Assembly (NCBI GenBank): GCA_038883475.1
Contig: JAVZMA010000011.1
Location: forward strand, 1 to 48,490
Source of the DNA: JAVZLH01 sp038883475
GTDB taxonomy: Archaea; Thermoproteota; Bathyarchaeia; Bathyarchaeales; Bathycorpusculaceae
Direction: 5' to 3'
Length of the DNA stretch: 48,490 nucleotides
Below the pieces are notes generated by a model. It saw only the letters and a program-made list of their open reading frames with translations, had not been told where the DNA came from and did not search any database. Every line of letters starts with the position of its first letter. Within the stretch, counting starts at the first letter, position 1. A program made the position numbers and the translations under genes. This document shows, in pieces, positions 42,953-48,490 of the stretch.

Positions 42953-43408
42953 TTGTTGAAGGTTAAAGATGTGATGGTTACGGATTTGGTTGTGGTTGAC
43001 GAGGACGTCAGCGTTAGAGAAGCTGTTGAGAGGATGAATGATTTTGAAATAGGCTGTTTACTTGTTATGTCCGGCGAAAAAGTTGTTGGAATACTGACTG
43101 AGCGGGACATCTTGAGGAGAGTTGTGGCTGAAGGAAGAAAACCGGAGGAGACTCTTGTAAGGGACGTCATGTCAAAGCCGCTAGTAGTTGTGGACCCTGA
43201 AACAAGCTTGGAGGAGGCGGTTGAGCTTATGTTTAAAAATAAGATAAAGAAGCTGCCGGTTGTGAAGGACGATAAGCTTGTGGGATTAGTAACTTTCACG
43301 GATATAGCGCGGTTTCAACCAGTAATAGCCAGGTACGCCGAGAGACTCGCAGCCGGACAAGCATTGCCGAAGAGAATGGAGAAAGTCATCCGCTACTATA
43401 TTGCATGA
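42953..43408 (+). CDS. Two-CBS-domain protein
   Basis: A 151-aa protein built of two CBS motifs: VKDVMVTDLVVVDEDVSVREAVERM with GILTERDILRR, then VRDVMSKPLVVVDPETSLEEAVELM with GLVTFTDIARF. Such pairs bind adenosine nucleotides and usually regulate a partner, which is not evident here. The start is TTG 42953 (or 42956) after GGATGAG. The upstream 219 bases hold the tRNA promoter on the minus strand and a possible CTTTTAT TATA on the plus. Its 3' end lies over the tail of the convergent glycoside hydrolase. Confidence 0.85.
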   Translation: MLKVKDVMVTDLVVVDEDVSVREAVERMNDFEIGCLLVMSGEKVVGILTERDILRRVVAEGRKPEETLVRDVMSKPLVVVDPETSLEEAVELMFKNKIKKLPVVKDDKLVGLVTFTDIARFQPVIARYAERLAAGQALPKRMEKVIRYYIA

Positions 43409-44719
43409 ACAACGCTGGATGGCGCGTATAAAACCTATTTTCCAATTTGGCGTGTAAGTTTGCGTTGGCTTTGGAATGGCAGGTAAACGCAGTAAAAATA
43501 GTTTTTGGAGCATGTCTTTGGTGTTTGATGATGTTTCGGGACGTTTTATTGGTATTTTAAGGAATAAAACCGCAACAAGCGTAGCAAGTGTTAAAGAGAG
43601 GAAAATAAGCTGCGCTGTTGGGAACTCTGGAATTGGATTAGAAATGGCGTAAAGTGCTTGCCAATAACTCCAAATTGCCTTTTCTGTCCCATTTTTATAC
43701 CTTAATCCAACAAAATCGTTGGGCTTGGCGTTTGGATTCGTCTCCTCTTCAACCGTGCGAAGGTCGTATAGACATAGCCAACTTACGATTTCCAGAGGCA
43801 TATCTCTTGTGTGTTCCAAAAACCAAAGCAGAAATTCAACCTGCTCCTGTTCAGATCCGCCTCTTAACAGCTCGGAGCTGGTCCATCCTATTTCGCTGAA
43901 AACGATAGGTTTGTCTCCCGTGTAATTCGTTATCCGCGTGTAATAGTCAGAGGGCATGTCATTCGGTCTTTCATACCATGCATCGCTTGGGTAACCAAGC
44001 ATGTAAGGATAGGACGTGAAGCCGAAGAGGTCAATTTTGTCTTTATTGAACTTTTCTATCAAAAACCAACCATTGTAAGAATCGATTGTGTCAAGCCTAA
44101 AAACCACGAATACCTTCGTGTCTGGAGACACCGCCTTAATGCTGTCATATGTTTCGCTTACTAAACTTACATAGTTGTCAAAGTCTTCTTGGCTGCAATT
44201 CCAATAGTAAGTGTCAACTTCATTTCCAATGCAGAAGTATTTTGGGTGGTAATCCCGCGAAATGTTAACGGCTTGCCCAATCCACAACTGGCGAAGCTCG
44301 AGTGTTCCAAGATTCGTGGTGGTAGAGTTCATATATGGGGGAATTTGCAAAATCACTTTTCCATCTATTATAGTCCAAAAGTTCAGCTGAAAAATAGGGG
44401 TTAGACCGCTCGAATTTATCAACCACAATAGTCCTTGCGTCTCAGGCTTCTTCAAATGCTCAGTTGTGTTATACCAAGGCACATTTACAAACCAAAGGTT
44501 CATAACCTCTGCAACTGAACCCGCTGTACCATATATATCTTCAAGGGTTCCATTCAACTTAAACGTGGGAGTAACACCGAGGAGAAAGCTTCTAGAAGTT
44601 ATGGGAAGAGAGGTTTCATCGCATTTTACCCCATTAACAACAGTTGCATTAACTAAGCTTACAATAGCAAACGAGAAAATTAGAATGAAAGACGCAATCT
44701 TGTACTTCACAATAACCAC
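43286..44719 (-). CDS. Secreted glycoside hydrolase (clan GH-A-like) with PEF-type C-terminal anchor
   Basis: Extracellular TIM-barrel glycoside hydrolase. An N-terminal signal helix (ASFILIFSFAIVSLVNA) comes first. The acid/base candidate is in IGNEVDTYYW and the nucleophile candidate in PIVFSEIGWTSS, an arrangement like clan A families (GH53/GH39-like). Many N-glycosylation sequons are present. IPEFPTAQLIFLSLTLATLV with the basic KIPIKR resembles the archaeosortase PEF-CTERM signal. The frame continues about 89 residues beyond, the last 41 antisense to the CBS gene. A TATA box (about 44752-44760) lies downstream of the longest ATG (44791), so I prefer GTG 44719, after AAGGG. Confidence 0.7.
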   Translation of the reverse strand: MVIVKYKIASFILIFSFAIVSLVNATVVNGVKCDETSLPITSRSFLLGVTPTFKLNGTLEDIYGTAGSVAEVMNLWFVNVPWYNTTEHLKKPETQGLLWLINSSGLTPIFQLNFWTIIDGKVILQIPPYMNSTTTNLGTLELRQLWIGQAVNISRDYHPKYFCIGNEVDTYYWNCSQEDFDNYVSLVSETYDSIKAVSPDTKVFVVFRLDTIDSYNGWFLIEKFNKDKIDLFGFTSYPYMLGYPSDAWYERPNDMPSDYYTRITNYTGDKPIVFSEIGWTSSELLRGGSEQEQVEFLLWFLEHTRDMPLEIVSWLCLYDLRTVEEETNPNAKPNDFVGLRYKNGTEKAIWSYWQALYAISNPIPEFPTAQLIFLSLTLATLVAVLFLKIPIKRPETSSNTKDMLQKLFLLRLPAIPKPTQTYTPNWKIGFIRAIQRCSCNIVADDFLHSLRQCLSGCESLGVPGYYWLKPRYIRESY

Positions 44720-44826
44720 AACATTAACCCTTGCAGATTCCTTCCGCGTTTGATATATAAGACTTTTAGCATAATTTCCAGCAACAGACATTTTTAAGCC
44801 GAAAATGGTGACATAATTCTCGAACC

Positions 44827-45057
44827 TTATCCTAAAGATAGGTTTTCATTCCAAGTCTCCCCTATCTTTTTGACACTTCTCATCACCGCATCCGCCACAG
44901 TTAATCGATCCTTATCGGAAAACTCGTAACTTTGCCTTTTAACATATTCAGTCAGCTCCAAATTCAGCCTACGAAGATTTCTCCCCAATTTCCAATAGGC
45001 TTTTCCTAGTGATTTTTGCGTAGTGTAGAGAGTATCGCGCAAATTATAAATACTCAT
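44827..45057 (-). CDS. Small hypothetical protein
   Basis: A 76-aa, helical, charged sequence: SIYNLRDTLYTTQKSLGKAYWKLGRNL, with DKDRLTVADAVMRSVKKIGETW. ATG 45055-45057 is divergent from the next gene with only 44 bases between, and the composition is protein-like. No family is recognised. It may be a real gene partnered with its divergent neighbour. Confidence 0.45.
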   Translation of the reverse strand: MSIYNLRDTLYTTQKSLGKAYWKLGRNLRRLNLELTEYVKRQSYEFSDKDRLTVADAVMRSVKKIGETWNENLSLG

Positions 45058-45101
45058 AGGGGTCGGAGTTAGAATCTGATTTAGTGTAATGGTGCTTTAA
45101 A

Positions 45102-45593
45102 ATGGCGATGGGTGAATCGATTATTAAAGCTGGGATGAGCAGACTCGGATTTTTGAGAAGAGCTGAAGATGGTTCCTTTGAGGTTTGCGGTTTTCCCCTA
45201 AAAAAGAAGCCGTTACTTAGGTTAATGAGGCTGGCGCAACGCAGCGGGGTTCTACTTAGATCTTTGAATGCGGCAGAATACATGTTTGTGAAGCTTGTCG
45301 TTAGGCTGACAGATGGCGTTCGCAGCTTTAGATTGGCTAGAGCTCTTGCACCCATAATAAAGAAGCTATTTGAAGCTTTTCAAGCTACCCGTAAACTGAT
45401 GATTCACGTGTTGGGCGAGGTTAATTATTGGATGAGGGAGGCAGGACAGGCTCTAGCTGAAAAATTGGCCAGAATCGCCCAAGGTTGGGGCAATAAATCT
45501 GCCTACAAATGGTCTAGAGATGAAGGCTTCATTAAATATTTAACAGTTATGCATCTTCCAGAATTAAAGAAACAGGGAACTTTGGAAGGCTGA
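45102..45593 (+). CDS. Hypothetical helical protein
   Basis: A 163-aa protein, basic and mostly helical, with no recognised family. SIIKAGMSRLGFLRRAEDGSFEVCGFPLKKKP leads to LLRLMRLAQRSGVLLRSLNAAEYMFVK, then LARALAPIIKKLFEAFQATRKLM and a final AEKLARIAQGWGNKSAYKW. There are no cysteine clusters or membrane helices. ATG 45102 (or 45108) is used; a 44-base divergent intergenic region lies upstream. Confidence 0.55.
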   Translation: MAMGESIIKAGMSRLGFLRRAEDGSFEVCGFPLKKKPLLRLMRLAQRSGVLLRSLNAAEYMFVKLVVRLTDGVRSFRLARALAPIIKKLFEAFQATRKLMIHVLGEVNYWMREAGQALAEKLARIAQGWGNKSAYKWSRDEGFIKYLTVMHLPELKKQGTLEG

Positions 45594-45677
45594 AGGACTA
45601 AAATACACCAACATTCATGGCTTAAGAAGAAGTGGAAGAAAATTTCGGAGAAAGCTGTAACTGAATAACCATAAGGT

Positions 45678-46940
45678 GTGAGGCGTAGATTGAATCTCCT
45701 TTACATTTTAGCCATAATTGTACTTTCAGCTGTTTATGTTTGGACTTTTTATCAAATACCTATTTTGGCTGTTGGCGTTAGGCATCTGCGGCGTTCAAGC
45801 AGGAAAAGGGAAAAGACTCCTCTTATTAGCATGGTGAATTTGCCTATGGTTTCAATCGTTGTCCCTCTGAAGGATGAGGAGAAGGTTGCAGATAGACTTC
45901 TTAAGGCGCTGCTAGGGTTTGATTACCCATCTGAAAAGATGGAAATCCTAATAGTCGAGGATGGCTCCACAGATAAGACGGTTGAAGCATGCCAGAGATA
46001 CGCCAGGTTATATCCGGATGTGGTGAAGCTTCTACATAAACATGAGTCAAATGGGAAGCCTTCCGCTTTAAATTTCGCTCTAAAACATGCGAAAGGCGAA
46101 ATTTTGGCGGTTTTTGACGCGGACAACGTTCCTGAACCCGACGCGTTAAAGAGGGCAGTTGCATACTTCCGTGACCCATCTGTGGCTGCTGTGCAGGGTA
46201 GGCTTTGCATCATAAACGCTAATGAAAACATGCTTACAAAGTTTGTTTCTTATGAGGAGGCTGCTTGGTGCGAAGCTTATTTGAGGGGCAAGGATGTTCT
46301 AAACCTCTTTGTCCATTTGAAGGGAAGCTGCCAGTTCATAAGGCGAGATGTTTTAGAGCAGATAGGCGGGTTCAACGGCGAGGCTTTATCTGAGGACATG
46401 GACTTGTCAGTTAGGCTTATTGAAAAGGGCTATAAGATTAGGTATGCTCCTGACGTGCGCTCTTGGCAGGAAACTCCTTCGCATGTGAGGCAGTTCTTCA
46501 AGCAGAGAACAAGATGGTTTAGGGGGACAATGGAAGTGGCCCTAAAATATGGTAGGCTGATGACCAAGCTGAACAGAAAGAACTTTGACGCTGAGCTAAC
46601 CCTTCTGGGGCCTTTCATACTTATCGTCTCCTTAACCAGCTATTTATTAGCTTTCTACACGTCTTCTGCGGTTTTTAACCTTGACTTTACGCTTCAGTTT
46701 CTTATGCAGTTCTCCGCCTTCGGCACAAGCGTCATGCTTGTTATTTGTGGCTTAGCTTTGGCTTACATTTCAAAGCCTAGAAGGCTCAATAACATGCTTT
46801 GGCTTCCGTTCATATACTTTTATTGGAGCCTACAAGCTTTCATAGCATTATATGCAGCGATGCTCATGCTTTTCCGCAGACCGCGGACGTGGGTTAAAAC
46901 TGAGAGGAAAGGAACGGTGACAAGTGCATCTGCTGAATAG
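45678..46940 (+). CDS. GT2 family polysaccharide synthase
   Basis: Processive-type glycosyltransferase of family 2, 420 aa. An N-terminal membrane helix lies at about 8-28. The catalytic domain has VEDGSTDKT (93-101), the DxD FDADN (146-150), the SEDMDLS general base (238-244) and the QRTRW processivity motif (276-280). Three to four C-terminal helices follow. This build resembles poly-N-acetylglucosamine and hyaluronan synthases. GTG 45678 starts it; TTG 45690 with GAGG upstream is also possible. It overlaps the next gene by 17 bases. Confidence 0.85.
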   Translation: MRRRLNLLYILAIIVLSAVYVWTFYQIPILAVGVRHLRRSSRKREKTPLISMVNLPMVSIVVPLKDEEKVADRLLKALLGFDYPSEKMEILIVEDGSTDKTVEACQRYARLYPDVVKLLHKHESNGKPSALNFALKHAKGEILAVFDADNVPEPDALKRAVAYFRDPSVAAVQGRLCIINANENMLTKFVSYEEAAWCEAYLRGKDVLNLFVHLKGSCQFIRRDVLEQIGGFNGEALSEDMDLSVRLIEKGYKIRYAPDVRSWQETPSHVRQFFKQRTRWFRGTMEVALKYGRLMTKLNRKNFDAELTLLGPFILIVSLTSYLLAFYTSSAVFNLDFTLQFLMQFSAFGTSVMLVICGLALAYISKPRRLNNMLWLPFIYFYWSLQAFIALYAAMLMLFRRPRTWVKTERKGTVTSASAE

Positions 46941-48477
46941 ATTTCGTTTGACGGAAATTGGCGGCTTGTTAACATGCTTTCTAGTGGGGTTTACCGTTAG
47001 GATGGTTCCTGAACTTTTAGCCTTCCCGCATCCTATAGGTTTTGATACGATCTATTATGCTGCCGTCATGAAGGGCGGTGTTGTTTGGCCTCATTGGACC
47101 GCCTTCTTCACCTCTTCATGGCTTTTCCCAGCCGTTTCGGTTTCGCTTTACAGGGTTTTCGACGGCGATCCATTTGCTTTGCTGAAGGTTTTGGCTCCCT
47201 TGCTTTTTGGGTTGAATGTTGCTGGGATTTTCTGGTTTGCTAGGAAAATGTTGGGCTGGAGCACTCGCATGGATTTTTTTGCTGGGTTGTTTTTCGCTTT
47301 TCAACTGGCTTCTTTGAGGATTAGTTGGGATTTGCTTAGAAACGCGCTTGGCTTAGGTCTTTTATTGTTCACCCTGCCTTTTGTTAAAAGCGTTGATTCT
47401 AAGCGGGGCTTTGCATGTTTTGTTCTGCTTTCGTTATTGACGGTTTTTGCCCACGAGTATGCGGCTGTAACTTTGCTTTTTGTTGTTTTTGGCCTGGTTT
47501 TGTGGTCGGGGCTGAAGCGGGAAGGATTGGCGAAAAGCAAGCGTCTGCTTTTGGCGTGTTCGCCAGCACTAGCTGTTTTTGCTGTTGGAATTTTTTTGAG
47601 GTTTTTCCCAGTGCACTATGTGGTTGAAACTAATGTGTTGAGGGCTGGCGACGCTGATTACGCCCGTGTTGGAGGCATTTTCTTTTTGACAAACTATTTG
47701 AGTGTGAAAACTTCTGTTGATTGGTATGCCTCTTACTTTGATTTAGCTTTAAGCGTGGTTTTGCTGTTTTGCTTGTTGTATTTGCCTTACTTGTTTTTGG
47801 TTTGGAAGGGGTTCTTTAAAAATCGGGTTTTAAGCCTCTGGACTGCTTTGCTGTTGGTTGGCGCTTTTGGATGCTTGGTTTTTCCTTTCTGTGCTTTGGA
47901 GTATTGGCATAGGTGGATGTTTATGCTTGTTTATCCCTTCGCGTTTTATGCGGTTAATGGGTTGAGGGGTTTTATGGGAAACTATGATGGTGGAAGCCTC
48001 GGTTTAGGCGGGGCGTTTTCAGATAGGAAAGTGAAGGGGATGGTTTTGTTGACGGTTTTGTTGGGGAGTGTTTATTTGGCTACTCCTGTTTTGATGAGCA
48101 CGGTTAATTTTGGGGTTTTCGCTTTTAATCCTGTTAACAGGTATTTTTCTTTTGCACCCACCGTTCCTTACGAGGATGTAGACGATGTTGTTAGAGCTAT
48201 GGAGTGGCTTAATGAAAATATGGGTAGTGAATCATGTGTAGTTTTGCAGCATGCGTTTTTGTGGTGGGGAAAGTTATATTTAGGGGATAATCACGTAATT
48301 GTGCATTTTGAGAACGATGTGGGTTCGGCTTTGGATTCTGCTTTCGAACATGGCTTCGACAGGGTCTACTTTGTTTGGTGGAACACGCCTATCGGATGGT
48401 ATGGCATTACGGTTCCTGAAGGTTTTGTTAGACTTTGCGATTTTGGTAGGATTTCGGTTTATGTTTTTGGTGGGTGA
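46924..48477 (+). CDS. Polytopic membrane protein, GT-C glycosyltransferase-like
   Basis: A 517-aa protein with about ten hydrophobic segments. The early motif FPHPIGFDTIYYAAVMKGG in the first luminal loop and the later HEYAAVTLL are the type of acidic loop seen in GT-C enzymes (PMT/AglB-like), and a soluble C-terminal region follows. There is no close family that I can name. It is translationally coupled to the GT2 gene, so it probably acts in the same surface polysaccharide or glycolipid pathway. The stop is at 48475-48477; the last 13 bases hold nothing assignable. Confidence 0.65.
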   Translation: MHLLNRFRLTEIGGLLTCFLVGFTVRMVPELLAFPHPIGFDTIYYAAVMKGGVVWPHWTAFFTSSWLFPAVSVSLYRVFDGDPFALLKVLAPLLFGLNVAGIFWFARKMLGWSTRMDFFAGLFFAFQLASLRISWDLLRNALGLGLLLFTLPFVKSVDSKRGFACFVLLSLLTVFAHEYAAVTLLFVVFGLVLWSGLKREGLAKSKRLLLACSPALAVFAVGIFLRFFPVHYVVETNVLRAGDADYARVGGIFFLTNYLSVKTSVDWYASYFDLALSVVLLFCLLYLPYLFLVWKGFFKNRVLSLWTALLLVGAFGCLVFPFCALEYWHRWMFMLVYPFAFYAVNGLRGFMGNYDGGSLGLGGAFSDRKVKGMVLLTVLLGSVYLATPVLMSTVNFGVFAFNPVNRYFSFAPTVPYEDVDDVVRAMEWLNENMGSESCVVLQHAFLWWGKLYLGDNHVIVHFENDVGSALDSAFEHGFDRVYFVWWNTPIGWYGITVPEGFVRLCDFGRISVYVFGG

Positions 48478-48490
48478 TTGTTTTGGTTGA

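Overview
The window reads as a scaffold from an archaeal genome, most likely a thermophilic or mesophilic member of the TACK/Bathyarchaeia lineage assembled from a metagenome. The archaeal markers are a proteasome beta subunit, KEOPS subunits Kae1, Bud32 and Pcc1, uS15 and eS1 ribosomal proteins, XPD helicase, a TIP49 (RuvBL-like) ATPase, a TFE-beta-like transcription factor, an archaeal 7S SRP RNA, TATA-box promoters and frequent TTG starts. Two runs of about 100 N mark scaffold joins. I see no rRNA, insertion sequence, prophage or CRISPR array.

Layout. 1-8.8 kb holds housekeeping genes: MGMT (cut by the left edge), a proteasome beta subunit that appears to lack Thr1, AMMECR1, a glycosyltransferase, nadC, two archaeal unknowns, RlmE with TFE-beta, and divergently Kae1-Bud32-ITPase. 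8.8-14.4 kb holds a membrane-anchored HTH regulator and then the cluster rps15 / RecJ-like nuclease / pcc1 / serS / rps3ae. 14.4-17.2 kb is a four-subunit 2-oxoacid:ferredoxin oxidoreductase (delta-alpha-beta-gamma). 17.3-25.4 kb carries a DapB-fold dehydrogenase, MoaE, a PhoU-like protein, a phosphoesterase, a pentameric ligand-gated ion channel homologue, TIP49 with a small partner gene, and XPD. 25.5-33.8 kb is NAD and sugar metabolism: aspartate dehydrogenase, triosephosphate isomerase, a DUF89 phosphatase, glycogen debranching enzyme, GalT, a secreted beta-helix protein and a GH1 beta-glycosidase. 33.8-34.1 kb is the SRP RNA gene. 34.2-35.8 kb holds two toxin-antitoxin modules, VapBC and HEPN-MNT, the latter with an apparent one-base frameshift. 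36.3-40.5 kb holds CutA (falsely split by a duplicated contig end) and an Embden-Meyerhof block: two phosphofructokinases with opposite phosphoryl-donor signatures plus class II aldolase. 40.5-48.5 kb has a GOLD-domain membrane protein, Tpt1/KptA, nitroreductase, tRNA-Ser(GCT), a CBS protein, a secreted glycoside hydrolase with a PEF-type C-terminal anchor, and a GT2 synthase with a polytopic partner.

Together the metabolic genes suggest a heterotroph that degrades glycogen or oligosaccharides (debranching enzyme, GH1, GalT) through PFK, aldolase and TPI, feeds 2-oxoacids to ferredoxin through the KGOR-type complex, and decorates its surface with polysaccharide. The observations most worth checking are the ligand-gated channel, the paired ATP-type/PPi-type phosphofructokinases, the Thr1-less proteasome subunit, the HEPN frameshift, and two places where scaffolding has created false gene structures.
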